Of a DNA stretch of 64,000 nucleotides, positions 54,281-62,326 are shown piece after piece. The first letter of the stretch is position 1. The number at the start of each line of letters is the position of its first letter. The DNA is taken from positions 1-64,000 of the forward strand of contig JBJMQS010000059.1 of NCBI GenBank assembly GCA_045802605.1, written 5' to 3'. Position numbers and translations under genes: made by a program. Below the pieces are notes generated by a model. It worked only from the letters and a program-made list of their open reading frames with translations. It had not been told where the DNA came from and did not search any database. The DNA is from JBJMQS01 sp045802605. GTDB taxonomy: Bacteria; Planctomycetota; Planctomycetia; Gemmatales; Gemmataceae.

Positions 54281-54493
54281 TTATAGCCCCACCTGCGACA
54301 ACCGCTTCACTTCGGTGTCGGGAACAAACACTCGCTTACCGATGCGAATTGCTTTGATTTGGTTTTGCAACACAAGTCTTGAAAGTGTTTCCCGGCATAG
54401 ACCGAGGAACGTTGCAGCGTCTTGCAACGACCACGGTGCCCCCTCGGGGTGGTTTGCAACTTTGGCTTGCTGCAGGGTAGAAATCGACGGCAT
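54281..54493 (-). CDS. Excisionase-family HTH protein
   Basis: A 70-residue protein. The ATG at 54493 is preferred to a start at 54571 because the extra N-terminus is not domain-like. Residues about 20-65 (PWSLQDAATFLGLCRETLSR, then LVLQNQIKAIRIGKRVFVPD, then TEVKRLSQ) show the excisionase/MerR-like pattern: a helix-turn-helix, a basic strand with I-x-x-G-x-R, then a short helix. It would bend DNA at the attachment site to favour excision, or control the operon. It is the first gene of the operon whose next gene starts two bases later. The integrase gene lies just upstream in the same direction. Confidence 0.75.
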   Translation of the reverse strand: MPSISTLQQAKVANHPEGAPWSLQDAATFLGLCRETLSRLVLQNQIKAIRIGKRVFVPDTEVKRLSQVGL

Positions 54494-54720
54494 GTCTCCG
54501 GCCCTCGTTGTAATGACTTGCGGGCGTTTGCGCACAATTGTGCAAAGTCGCCTAGAGCGCAGGCGTTCCAAAATCGTCGAAAGCCATCCGAAGCGGAGAA
54601 ATAATGTGCTGTCTCGAAAAAATGTCCGAAAAAAAGTGGTGCGTGATTACTAGCTGAAGTGCGATCTGTGAGGCCGCAAGCATAATACGCCCATCGGGCG
54701 GCGTGACAGCGTGGAAACTT

Positions 54721-55731
54721 TTAGCGCACCCGTTCCAATGCACCCCGCAGGACGTCGGCCCTGGCGGTTAGGTGGCTGTAATGCCGGTGCAACATCGCGG
54801 TTCCGCGGTGACCGAGTAATTCCGCGACGTGAGTATCCGGGACCCCGGCGGCCAGCGCACGCGTTGCGAATGAATGGCGGAAGCCATAGGCGCGAACGTG
54901 CAAGCCGGTCGCTTTCTTCAATCGCCAGAGCCGTTTCACAATGCTCATTCGCTGGAAGGGCTGTTGCCGTTGATTGCGAAAGATAAACCCCTCGCCGTGG
55001 ATCCTGCGTTGTTGCTCGACAAGCTCCATCCCTTCTTGTGGCAAATAGATCGTGCGGCCGTGTCCCCGGTGAGCCGTTTTGTGGCGCCGCAGAACTATGC
55101 AGCTCGAATCGGATCGCACCATGGCGAAGGTCAGTGACGCGCCTTCCATCGGCCGGCAACCGGTCAGCCAGAGGAAACGGAGAAACGCATTGAACCCGGC
55201 GTCGCGGGCCGTGTGGCGCATCAACTCCGCGAATTGCTCAGACGTGACGGCGGCCGACGCGCCGGCTGATTCCTTCGGCGGTAAGCGGATGCCGCGAAGT
55301 GGATTGACTGGCAGCAAACGAGCGCGATCGGCAGCCCAATTGAAGGCCGTGGCGATCGTTCCAAGTGCATTGTTCCGCGTTGAATTGCTCCACGTCGGCC
55401 GGCGTGCCCAGGCTTCCACGTTGGCCGTGGTGAGTTGACAGGCGGCGACTGACCCGAACACCTCGACAAATGGCTTTAGGAACCGACGGTAGAACGCCAG
55501 GGTGATCGGAGCAACGCGGGTTTGCGTATCCGACTGGAATGCCGCCAGGACGTCCGCAACGTTGATATGCGGGTCGGTAGGTCCATCGGCACCGAGGAGC
55601 TTGTGCCAGGCCTTCACCGCGTCCGTGCGGTTTGCTCGACCTCTGACGTTTAATGCGATCTTGCGACCGTTGATCGTGACGTACCACGCATTTTTGGCAG
55701 AGCGGTACCAGGGGGCTGACGGACGAGACAT
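54721..55731 (-). CDS. int: Tyrosine recombinase (integrase) of the element
   Basis: A 336-residue integrase; the ATG at 55731 follows AGGAAG by six bases and is preferred to one six codons upstream. Residues about 50-130 form the SAM-like N-terminal DNA-binding domain. The catalytic domain shows Arg in LTGCRPMEG, Lys in LRRHKTA, the box YGFRHSFATRAL (Tyr where many enzymes have His, then Arg), His in LLGHRG, and the nucleophile Tyr318 in HRHYSHL. It lies 80 bp inside the right repeat and points into the element, so it should catalyse the tRNA-Gly integration. Between it and the repeat sits one of the two subterminal repeats. It lacks the extra helix of integron integrases, as far as can be judged by eye. 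Confidence 0.92.
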   Translation of the reverse strand: MSRPSAPWYRSAKNAWYVTINGRKIALNVRGRANRTDAVKAWHKLLGADGPTDPHINVADVLAAFQSDTQTRVAPITLAFYRRFLKPFVEVFGSVAACQLTTANVEAWARRPTWSNSTRNNALGTIATAFNWAADRARLLPVNPLRGIRLPPKESAGASAAVTSEQFAELMRHTARDAGFNAFLRFLWLTGCRPMEGASLTFAMVRSDSSCIVLRRHKTAHRGHGRTIYLPQEGMELVEQQRRIHGEGFIFRNQRQQPFQRMSIVKRLWRLKKATGLHVRAYGFRHSFATRALAAGVPDTHVAELLGHRGTAMLHRHYSHLTARADVLRGALERVR

Positions 55732-55753
55732 TGCACTTCCTGATTGCAATGCG

Positions 55754-55776
55754 GTTTAGTGCCCGTTTGGTGCCCC
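55754..55776. repeat. Subterminal repeat, right copy (possible integrase arm site)
   Basis: The 23 bp differ from 43566-43588 at two positions. It lies between the integrase start and the right attachment repeat, where arm-type binding sites are expected. Confidence 0.55.
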
Positions 55777-55810
55777 GCGCACGAAATTCCGGGCGGAAAT
55801 GACCTAAGAC

Positions 55811-55973
55811 AGACGGGTTCGACTCCCGTATCCCGCTCTCGAATGATGTTAGGAGACTGGCCGCAGTTCGCTTTTCACTTCGCTTCAACTTCTAACGACA
55901 CAAAATTGCCAGACAGGTTCAACAGCGTCTGCCGAAGCCTTTTTCGAAGCAAGAATTTCAGTCGCGCATTTTC
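55811..55973. repeat. Right attachment-site repeat (163 bp, attR)
   Basis: Exact copy of 43294-43456. It starts with the last 27 bases of tRNA-Gly, and from 55875 it is the 3' end of the intact glycosyltransferase gene, so this side joins the element to the chromosome. Confidence 0.95.
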
Positions 55974-56669
55974 CGATTCAAGGACCTGATCATCCTCGGT
56001 ACGCCCAGTGACATGCAGAACGCCATCGACCACTGAGGATCGCTTCAAGAAGCGATCGAGTGCATTGCCCGGTCGGAGCGTGTAGTTGTAGAGCCGTCCA
56101 TGGAGCACACCGACGTTAAAGCAGAGATTGAACAGCTCCAAAAGTGCGATGTCCTCGCAGCCTCCCGGATGCCGGCGGTAAATATCGCTTTCAGGCCAAC
56201 CACCGACGAACTGAAATGCCGCACGCCGAAAAAGGCACGTGGTTGCCAAGCTATTCGCGATTGCTTCATAACGTGTCGGGTCAAGGTTTATCCCGAGATT
56301 GGGTAGCACTTTGATCGCGTCGTAATCGTTCGTTTGATTGAATGCCTCCACAAGCAGTTTCAGGAAATCTGGATGATAGGTGTCGTCTTGGTCGAGGAAA
56401 GTAACATATTGGCTTTCTGTCCTGCGCACGCCTTCGTTGCGAGCAAATGATCGACCGCGGTTTTCCGGAAGCTCGATCACGGTCATATTGCTTTGATTTG
56501 CGGTGAGCTTGCGAGCCAACTCTCGGGTGGCGTCCGGCGATGCGTCATCGACGATTACCAAGTGATAGTCGCTAAATGTCTGGGCCTGCACGGACGCGAC
56601 GGCCGCCTCTAAATAGGGCTCGGCGTTGTAGCACGGAATGACAACGGTGCAGGTGGAGCTCGGTGGCAT
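55875..56669 (-). CDS. Family 2 glycosyltransferase
   Basis: A 264-residue GT-A-fold enzyme that transfers a sugar from a nucleotide donor. The N-terminus reads CTVVIPCYNAEPYLEAAVAS, the usual GT2 start, with a DDASPDATRE loop. The metal-binding motif is TFLDQDDTYHPDF (a D-x-D variant) near residue 100. A GGWPESD and a GGCEDIALLE region near the acceptor site are also typical. The end is a helical tail (LKFLLRKRLRQTLLNL). The ATG at 56669 is used; a TTG eight codons earlier is possible, and neither has a good ribosome site. Its last 32 codons are inside the attachment repeat. Acceptor and pathway cannot be read; a role in surface polysaccharide or protein glycosylation is likely. Confidence 0.88.
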   Translation of the reverse strand: MPPSSTCTVVIPCYNAEPYLEAAVASVQAQTFSDYHLVIVDDASPDATRELARKLTANQSNMTVIELPENRGRSFARNEGVRRTESQYVTFLDQDDTYHPDFLKLLVEAFNQTNDYDAIKVLPNLGINLDPTRYEAIANSLATTCLFRRAAFQFVGGWPESDIYRRHPGGCEDIALLELFNLCFNVGVLHGRLYNYTLRPGNALDRFLKRSSVVDGVLHVTGRTEDDQVLESENARLKFLLRKRLRQTLLNLSGNFVSLEVEAK

Positions 56670-56789
56670 GTCTATCAATCGCCGCACGGGCAAAAACTTG
56701 CAATTGAACGTTACAAACGCGCAATTAGTTTTGCCGACTTCACAAAGTTCTCATCATTTTGCCAGGGCTTTAGAGATTTGCAAGTCCGG

Positions 56790-58640
56790 TCATACACGCG
56801 ACTTGGCCCCGGCGGGATTGGCTTGGCCGTTGCCCGTTGATGCGATTTCCTGCGACATCATTAGTGGGCTACGCGTTGATTGCAAATACTGCGCGGTCAG
56901 GGGGATGTTTGTCAGAACCTCATTAACACCGACCTGGGTGAGGTCCTCCAAACACTTGGCTGGCAGTGGCTCGATAGACCACCGAGTCAATATGACCTGT
57001 AGATCCGGATCGCTGGATCGTAGTCTCTTGCAAAGATATCGGGCATGCCCAATCGGACACGGCGCAGATGCACCCACAACTACAATGGCGGGCGAAAAAT
57101 TCTTGACTTGCGCAAGTAGTTCCGAAGAGAGTACTGAACTGGACACGACTTTGATATTCCACAGTTTGGGGTCCAACTTTGCCGCAAGAAATTCCAGCGC
57201 CAGCGAATCTGCTGCGCCATCTGCGGGCACAGCGAGCACATGCACGCGTTCATCGTCAGGCGTTTGGACTTCCTGGTCCAACTCGTGCGGCAAAAGGTCC
57301 AACTCATCCGCAATCTCGCGAACTGAATAGTCCACAAACTCGGCGTCCGACTCAGACAGTTCGTTTTCGTTAGCCGCGTGTTGAGCCCGACCTAAGGCTG
57401 GGATCAAAAGATCATCTCGGGTTGCGTCTGGCGTTCGGGCCGTTGCGTACTCAGTTGCAATCTCGCGGGCTTCGTCTCGGTCGCGGGCCATGAGGCGCTG
57501 ATAGAACCGGTCGGGCGGGGGCAGCGGTTCTTCGACGCTCAATAAGACGTCGAGATAGCCGAGCTGGGGCACATTTTTTCCCAGCACGAGCAAAACCGCA
57601 GTGAGCGGACCCGAGAGAACAAGGCCGATCGGGCCCCAGAGGAAGGCCCAAAACGCGGCCGAGAAGATTTGTGCGACCTCAGACATGCCAAGGCTGTGAC
57701 CCAAAAGTCGTGGCTCAACGACGCTGTTGAGAATTAGCTCAAGTGCAACATAGGTCGCGAGAACTTCCAAAGGTTCGCGCCACCCGTCAGACAAAATCAT
57801 CGTCGCCAGTACCGGCGGGGCCAATCCAATCCACGCGCCGATGTAGGGAACGTAGCGCATCAGTCCAGCCACGAAGCCCCACAAAATCGCATATGGGACG
57901 CCGATGATGAGTAGTGCGACTGCCAGCACAACGCCCAACATCGAATTGATCAGAAGCTGCATTTGCAGATATCGGCTGATCCGCGAGCCGGCGTCATCCA
58001 TGGCTTTGGTCGTCGTGGTCATACGCCGCGGGCCAATGAGACGCAACACCCGGTTGCGCATGTCCTCGCGGTTGAGTAAAAGAAACACGACGAGAATGAA
58101 GGTGAACGCACCTTGTGCGAGAACTTCGAAAACGGGACCTGTGACGGCCCACACTCCCGCCAACCAGGAAGGCCGTTGAGTCGTCAGGATGACTGGTACG
58201 GGTTCCCGGGCTTCGGAAGCTGTTGGCGACCGCAACACTCCTTCGAGATCACGGAACATTTTCCCGAGGCCGCTGTGGGGATCGGCGGCGAGCAGATGAT
58301 TGACCGTGGCGACCTTAGCCACAATGCGATCACTGTTTTGTTTTTCGGGGAGTTCTTGAACCAACGCATTGACTTGGGAAGTGACGACCCAACCGACAAA
58401 CACGACCACCGCCAGCGCAAGCAAGACTACGATAGTCACGGAGAGCACGCGACCCAATCCGATTTTTTGTAGTCGCGAGACGATTGGGCTGAGGATAAAC
58501 GCCAGAAATGCAGCGAGCGCCAGGGGAATAATAATCGCGCGGGCCCAGTAAAAGACCCCAGCGACGATCACGAACAGGATCGCGCTTGTGAGCGCGGTCG
58601 TCGCTTGTGCGACCTCTCGCCGGTAGGCCACGCCCGCCAC
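56790..58640 (-). CDS. AI-2E family transporter with extra C-terminal domain
   Basis: A 616-residue protein starting at GTG 58640 with AGGAG eight bases upstream. The first 360 residues are the AI-2E/PerM fold: paired N-terminal helices (FVIVAGVFYWARAIIIPLAL), a soluble region, and the membrane core with GFVAGLMRYVPYIGAWIG and the VVEPRLLGHSLGMS motif of the family. After a FYQRLMARDRDEA-like helix and an acidic region, residues about 470-590 look like a Rossmann or cobalamin-binding-like fold (VHVLAVPADGAADSLALEFL, then PAIVVVGASAPCPIGHARYL), without the cobalamin His motif. Family members move small molecules or ions and are rarely characterised, so the substrate is unknown. It lies upstream of the glycosyltransferase gene in the same direction, 120 bp apart. 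Confidence 0.85.
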   Translation of the reverse strand: MAGVAYRREVAQATTALTSAILFVIVAGVFYWARAIIIPLALAAFLAFILSPIVSRLQKIGLGRVLSVTIVVLLALAVVVFVGWVVTSQVNALVQELPEKQNSDRIVAKVATVNHLLAADPHSGLGKMFRDLEGVLRSPTASEAREPVPVILTTQRPSWLAGVWAVTGPVFEVLAQGAFTFILVVFLLLNREDMRNRVLRLIGPRRMTTTTKAMDDAGSRISRYLQMQLLINSMLGVVLAVALLIIGVPYAILWGFVAGLMRYVPYIGAWIGLAPPVLATMILSDGWREPLEVLATYVALELILNSVVEPRLLGHSLGMSEVAQIFSAAFWAFLWGPIGLVLSGPLTAVLLVLGKNVPQLGYLDVLLSVEEPLPPPDRFYQRLMARDRDEAREIATEYATARTPDATRDDLLIPALGRAQHAANENELSESDAEFVDYSVREIADELDLLPHELDQEVQTPDDERVHVLAVPADGAADSLALEFLAAKLDPKLWNIKVVSSSVLSSELLAQVKNFSPAIVVVGASAPCPIGHARYLCKRLRSSDPDLQVILTRWSIEPLPAKCLEDLTQVGVNEVLTNIPLTAQYLQSTRSPLMMSQEIASTGNGQANPAGAKSRV

Positions 58641-58781
58641 GATTTTTCTCCTTGGCCATATTTGCGGCGATGAGCGATTAGTGCAATCGACGTGCCGCCA
58701 GCCGTCTCGAGTCAGGTATACGGCACTGGGTTTGCTCTATCTTATGCCAATTCCATTTGCGCTAGCTCTGGAGGAGTTGCC

Positions 58782-59015
58782 ATGGCGAAGTGTGAAGTCT
58801 GTGGCAATGAATACGACAAAGCATTCACGGTGACGTTGGCCGGTCAAATGCACACTTTTGATTCGTTCGAATGCGCCGTGCACCGCTTGGCGCCGTCGTG
58901 CGAACACTGTGGTTGCCGAGTTCTCGGTCACGGCGTCGAGCGTGATGGGATGATCTTCTGCTGCGCTCATTGTGCGACATTGGCGGGCGCTAAAGGCTTG
59001 AAAGACCGCGTCTAG
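58782..59015 (+). CDS. Prokaryotic metallothionein-family protein
   Basis: A 77-residue Cys-rich protein. It reads MAKCEVCGNEYDKAFTVTLAG, then HTFDSFECAVHRLAP, then CEHCGCRVLGHGVE and FCCAHCA. The nine Cys and several His in C-x2-C, C-x2-C-x-C and C-C-x2-C groups fit the bacterial metallothionein family with its zinc-finger-like fold. It probably binds zinc or similar metals in the cytoplasm. The ATG at 58782 follows GGAGG by eight bases. It is followed 11 bp later by a short proline-rich gene, most likely in one operon, and is divergent from the AI-2E gene. Confidence 0.85.
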   Translation: MAKCEVCGNEYDKAFTVTLAGQMHTFDSFECAVHRLAPSCEHCGCRVLGHGVERDGMIFCCAHCATLAGAKGLKDRV

Positions 59016-59026
59016 AGGAACACATC

Positions 59027-59206
59027 ATGCCCGGACCGAACGACCCACCACTGCCGCCAACTCCACCCGATCGGCCGACACCACCGCCGCGACGAGAAGA
59101 TGCACCGCCCCGCCCGGGAAGCGTTCCGGAAGAACCGATGGCGCCAATCCCTGGCCCTCCGGCTCCGCCGCCACCGGAGCCGCTAGCGCCTCCCACATGG
59201 GGTTAA
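59027..59206 (+). CDS. Proline-rich peptide, 59 aa
   Basis: A very short gene whose product is about 45 percent proline (for example PPLPPTPPDRPTPPP), with several Glu, Asp and Arg and no hydrophobic segment. The start follows GAGG by nine bases and lies 11 bp after the metallothionein-like gene, so co-expression is likely. Such proteins are disordered; it could be a linker or binding partner, but no function is known to me. Base composition alone could give Pro-rich frames by chance, but the ribosome site and operon position support a real gene. Confidence 0.55.
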   Translation: MPGPNDPPLPPTPPDRPTPPPRREDAPPRPGSVPEEPMAPIPGPPAPPPPEPLAPPTWG

Positions 59207-59554
59207 CCCGACAAGTCATTTAGCAAAAAAAACCACCCACCCGCGTCGCCGGGTGGGTGGCAAAGTCAAACATGGTCGGACGGTTGTTGATCCTTATGCA
59301 AGTGCCGTTCAACAGTCGTTGATCAGACAGCCGTTCGACCGAAGTAATCCATCGCAATCTCCGTGCCATGATGGGGCCAAAAGTTCAGACGCAAAAACAT
59401 AGGGAGTTTTGGGGCCAGACCATCGCTCCCGAGGCAGCCAGCGCGGCCCCGGGGCACTTCCTCGCGCAGGTCGCTTCCTACGTAATTTGGCCAAACTGGC
59501 ATGGCTCATGCCCAACGGTCTTGATCGAGCACGAGAAAAAAACGGGGCATTACG
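59207..59554. other. Intergenic stretch before the YihY/BrkB gene
   Basis: About 350 bp holding the hairpin described at 59233 and otherwise no supported gene. The plus-strand frame at 59368-59616 and the minus-strand frame at 59309-59515 have no recognisable protein features and overlap the start of the next gene or its promoter. Confidence 0.45.
59233..59260. terminator. Strong hairpin after the metallothionein operon
   Basis: An 11-bp perfect GC-rich stem (59233-59243 with 59250-59260) around a 6-base loop, 27 bp after the proline-rich gene. The eight A residues are on its left, so it is a complete intrinsic terminator only for minus-strand transcription. For the plus-strand operon it could still slow polymerase or protect the 3' end. 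Confidence 0.6.
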
Positions 59555-60493
59555 ATGTGGTTGCTGAACATTTACCGTCTGTTTCGCGATGCTATTGTCA
59601 AATTCTTTTGGGATAAAGCCCCCCGCCTCGGTGCGGCGCTGGCCTTCTACACCGCGTTGTCACTCTCGCCTCTGCTGCTCATTGTGATCGCAATTGCCGG
59701 AGTAGTCTTCGGTGCGGATGCGGCGCGCGGCGAGATTTCGACCCAAGTTCATAGCCTCGTCGGTGAAGAGGGTGCAAAGGCGGTCGAGGCTATGTTGCAA
59801 AACAATCAGTCGCAAGCGAGAGGGCTGTTGGCCACCATTATCGGCTTGGGGACTCTGATAGTTGGTGCGACGGGTGTGTTTGCTCAGTTGCAGGATGCGC
59901 TGGATAGTATCTGGGGCCAGCCACCGGGCCAAGCAGGAGTGGGGCTTTGGGCGATGCTGTGGGACCGAGTCCTTTCGTTCTCGATGGTCTGCGGCCTAGC
60001 GTTCTTGTTGCTCGTGTCACTTGTATTTAGTGCCATCATCACCGGTTTGGGTGACGCCATAAATTCTTGGTTCCCCGATGCTGCGCTTTGGATGCAAGCG
60101 CTCAACGCAGTTATGTCGTTTCTGTTGACCGCGGCGATGTTCGCGATGATCTTCAAATTGCTCCCCCACGCCCGGCCAGCCTGGTCGGACGTATGGTTTG
60201 GCTCGCTGATCACAGCCGGACTTTTCACGGTGGGCAAAGCGCTCATCGTGGTGTACTTGGGCCGGGCTGCAGTCGGCTCGGCATATGGTGCGGCCGGTTC
60301 ATTTGTAGTTTTGTTGGTGTGGATTTATTACTCGACTCAAATCCTCTTGTTCGGAGCCGAACTGACAGCGGTCTATTCCTCGCGGCATGGCACCGCCCAT
60401 AAAGCCTCCACGACCGCGGCAGGGCTGCCCCAAGAGAATGGCCGTCAGAATGGATCGACCGCGGATCGGCCACGAGCCGTAGTCGTAAAGTAA
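59555..60493 (+). CDS. YihY/BrkB family membrane protein
   Basis: A 312-residue integral membrane protein with six hydrophobic segments. The family signature is clear: WDKAPRLGAALAFYTALSLSPLLLI at the start, then LLATIIGLGTLIVGATGVFAQLQDALDSIW, LLPHARPAWSDVWFGSLITAGLF, and GSAYGAAGSFVVLLVWIYYSTQILLFGAELT at the end. Length fits the family (about 280-320). The family, once mis-called ribonuclease BN, has no firmly established transport substrate; some members are linked to stress or complement resistance. A short soluble tail of about 40 residues follows. It is the first of several plus-strand envelope- or stress-type genes. Confidence 0.9.
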   Translation: MWLLNIYRLFRDAIVKFFWDKAPRLGAALAFYTALSLSPLLLIVIAIAGVVFGADAARGEISTQVHSLVGEEGAKAVEAMLQNNQSQARGLLATIIGLGTLIVGATGVFAQLQDALDSIWGQPPGQAGVGLWAMLWDRVLSFSMVCGLAFLLLVSLVFSAIITGLGDAINSWFPDAALWMQALNAVMSFLLTAAMFAMIFKLLPHARPAWSDVWFGSLITAGLFTVGKALIVVYLGRAAVGSAYGAAGSFVVLLVWIYYSTQILLFGAELTAVYSSRHGTAHKASTTAAGLPQENGRQNGSTADRPRAVVVK

Positions 60494-60581
60494 AGCCTCC
60501 TTTAGGCTTTAGTCGGCACACAACTTGCACAATTTGTGTGTTTGGCCCAAAACTAAAACTCAGTTGCTAGGAGGGTGTGGT

Positions 60582-61106
60582 ATGAACGCCCGACCAACGA
60601 GTATTGATGCGACCTCTCACAACAATTGCAAAAGTGCCGAGCACGCCATTGCATCAGCCGCGGAAGGCGGAACGGGTGCAATTCTTGAACGGCTGAATGT
60701 GCTGGAACAGGAGTGGTCATCAGGGCAGCTCGGCAAACTTACTGCGGTCGCCGTCATCGCGGCCGGGTTCGCGTCAATTGGCAGCGATCGCATTCGTCGC
60801 TTACTGCTGCTCGCGGGCAGTGGCATCTTAGCCCATTCGCTTATTACGCGCCGTGGCGTCGTAGACCGAATGTTTGAGCACTTGGGCTTTCGCCCGCACT
60901 CTGAAATCGCCTGCGAGAAATTAGCACTGCGAGCACTTCGCGGCGATTTCCACGGCTTGCCTACACTCCACGACGTGGAAAACCGTGAAGAGATCGATCG
61001 CTTCGAAGGTGAAGGCGGTATGGTGCGTGCGCCGGAAGACTCAAAGCTTGGATTGCACGAAGCCGCCAAGGAGCTTCTCGCCACCGTGCCTGCAGATGCC
61101 GGTTGA
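60582..61106 (+). CDS. Hypothetical protein with central membrane segments, 174 aa
   Basis: The ATG at 60582 follows AGGAGG by nine bases and is preferred to an in-frame start at 60525. Residues about 50-95 (LTAVAVIAAGFASIG, then RLLLLAGSGILAHSLITRRG) form two short hydrophobic segments, like YgaP-type membrane anchors (DUF2892-like). The N-terminus is Ala/Ser-rich and helical. The C-terminal 70 residues are soluble and acidic (DVENREEIDRFEGEGG). It lies between the YihY gene and the holin-X-like gene with short gaps in the same direction. No catalytic motif; function unknown. Confidence 0.7.
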   Translation: MNARPTSIDATSHNNCKSAEHAIASAAEGGTGAILERLNVLEQEWSSGQLGKLTAVAVIAAGFASIGSDRIRRLLLLAGSGILAHSLITRRGVVDRMFEHLGFRPHSEIACEKLALRALRGDFHGLPTLHDVENREEIDRFEGEGGMVRAPEDSKLGLHEAAKELLATVPADAG

Positions 61107-61179
61107 GGCAATAGGCACGCGGATTGCATAACTATCGACATGCGCCCGCAAGCCCTCCGCCTGAAGCGAGGTATCAACC

Positions 61180-61629
61180 ATGCCCATTACGAGAGATGGG
61201 AATCCCACGACATCAACACAGACGCAGAATGGGCGTTCCGATCAAAGCACGATCACTGAGCTAGTAGCTGGCATCGTTAACGATGCTCAGACGCTAATCA
61301 AGCAGCAGTTCGCCATGTTGCGAGCGGAAGTGAAGCAGGATGTCTCGCGAGCCACGCAAGCAAGCAAGTTCCTCGGTATTGGAGCCGGGCTTGCGGGCAT
61401 CGGCACGCTTTTTCTCGCAATTGGTGTGGTCTATCTGCTGCATTCGCTCTTTGGGCCAGATCTCGCCCTGTGGGCTTGCTGGGCAATTGTCGGGGGCGTT
61501 TTGACCGTCGCCGGCATCGCTGCGTTCTTCGTCGGGCGCAACTATTTGAAAACTGTCACACCCCTGCCCGATCAAACGATTAACGCCTTCCAGGAGAATT
61601 TATCATGGATCGCGAATCACCCGAGCTGA
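61180..61629 (+). CDS. Phage holin family (holin-X-like) membrane protein
   Basis: A 149-residue protein; GAGG lies nine bases before the ATG. After a polar N-terminus it has an amphipathic helix (ELVAGIVNDAQTLIKQQFAML), then two membrane segments (FLGIGAGLAGIGTLFLAIGVVYLL and LWACWAIVGGVLTVAGIAAFF). This is the layout of the holin-X / actinobacterial-holin family found in many chromosomes, often beside DUF883/YqjD proteins, where it is not tied to phage. Its 3' end overlaps the next gene by 25 bases. It likely acts at the cytoplasmic membrane under stress; that is inference from family context. Confidence 0.8.
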   Translation: MPITRDGNPTTSTQTQNGRSDQSTITELVAGIVNDAQTLIKQQFAMLRAEVKQDVSRATQASKFLGIGAGLAGIGTLFLAIGVVYLLHSLFGPDLALWACWAIVGGVLTVAGIAAFFVGRNYLKTVTPLPDQTINAFQENLSWIANHPS

Positions 61630-62225
61630 TTAAACAAGGCATGCAAGATACCCGTCAGTCGCTGACGGATAAGGTGGCGGCCTTGGAACAACAGGTGTTC
61701 GGCACCATCCACGATGCGACCTCGGCAGTTCACGAAACTGTCCATTCGGTGAAAAATGCCATGAACGACACAATCTCCAGCGTCAAATCGACCTTTGACA
61801 TCAACAGCCATGTGCGGGAACACCCTTGGGCAATCGTCGCTGGAGCGATGGTCGCGGGGATCGCTACTGGCTACCTCGTGGGCGCGGGCCGCAAGGAGAG
61901 TACCTCAAACGCCGCTGATCACACATGGGCATCGGCGAGCCGATCCCAGGCGGGGTCGTCAGGAACGTCCGCTTCGTCCACGGGCACGGGCCGTTTTGGT
62001 GGTATGTTCAACGACTTGATCAATATGGCTCAACAGGAGTTTCGCAAGATCACGGAGAACGCCTTTACCACCCTCGCCGCCGCGGTGAAACAGAACTTGA
62101 ACACGGGAATTCAGAACCTTGTGGAAAATGGATTATCATTCTCCGGCTACAAGAATGAGTCAGAAGGCGACGACGAGCAGAACGGCCATCACAATGGCCG
62201 CAATCGCCATGAAGCGCGGTTTTAA
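61605..62225 (+). CDS. YqjD/ElaB-like (DUF883/DUF3618-type) protein
   Basis: A 206-residue protein coupled to the holin-like gene by a 25-base overlap, with AGGAG before its ATG. Residues 1-70 form a long coiled-coil-like helix (LIKQGMQDTRQSLTDKVAALEQ). They are followed by REHPWAIVAGAMVAGIATGYLVGAGR, the typical single membrane anchor of this family, with its H-P-W start and glycine zipper. A Ser/Gly-rich linker and a second amphipathic region (FNDLINMAQQEFRKITENAFTTLA) follow, and the end is His/Asn/Glu-rich. In Escherichia coli, family members are stationary-phase membrane proteins that bind ribosomes; transfer of that role here is inference. Confidence 0.75.
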   Translation: MDRESPELIKQGMQDTRQSLTDKVAALEQQVFGTIHDATSAVHETVHSVKNAMNDTISSVKSTFDINSHVREHPWAIVAGAMVAGIATGYLVGAGRKESTSNAADHTWASASRSQAGSSGTSASSTGTGRFGGMFNDLINMAQQEFRKITENAFTTLAAAVKQNLNTGIQNLVENGLSFSGYKNESEGDDEQNGHHNGRNRHEARF

Positions 62226-62326
62226 CCGCCTGGCAGATTTGGCACGTAAGCTGCGAATGAAAATACCCACGCGTCATGGGGACATGGCGCAAAACTCAAC
62301 AGTCACCCGGATGAAAGGAAGATGCG

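Larger units (their letters stand above)
43294..55973. mobile_element. Integrated element at tRNA-Gly, phage-satellite-like, about 12.5 kb
   Basis: The boundaries are perfect 163-bp direct repeats (43294-43456 and 55811-55973) beginning inside the tRNA-Gly gene. Next to the right repeat is a tyrosine integrase. Reading leftwards follow an excisionase-like HTH, a replication-initiator-like protein, a nuclease-like protein, a terminase-small-subunit-like protein and a 471-residue protein, nearly all overlapping or adjacent. The middle has a Cro/CI-type regulator with an operator-like palindrome. The left half is accessory: a superinfection-immunity-like protein, zinc-ribbon proteins, small membrane proteins and integron-type cassettes. 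I found no capsid, portal, tail, lysis or large-terminase gene, so it fits a satellite or integrative island better than a prophage. Integration is established by the repeats; the satellite lifestyle is inference. Confidence 0.9.

Noticed and set aside
54721..55731. Integrase considered as an integron integrase that would explain the attC sites
   Set aside because: It sits at the element's attachment repeat next to tRNA-Gly and beside an excisionase-like gene, and shows no obvious extra integron-type motif. It most likely serves the element, so the cassettes lack a local integrase.
61180..61629. Holin-like protein considered as evidence of a prophage lysis module
   Set aside because: It lies outside the element, beside YqjD-like and YihY genes, with no endolysin. 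This family is widespread in chromosomes without phage links.
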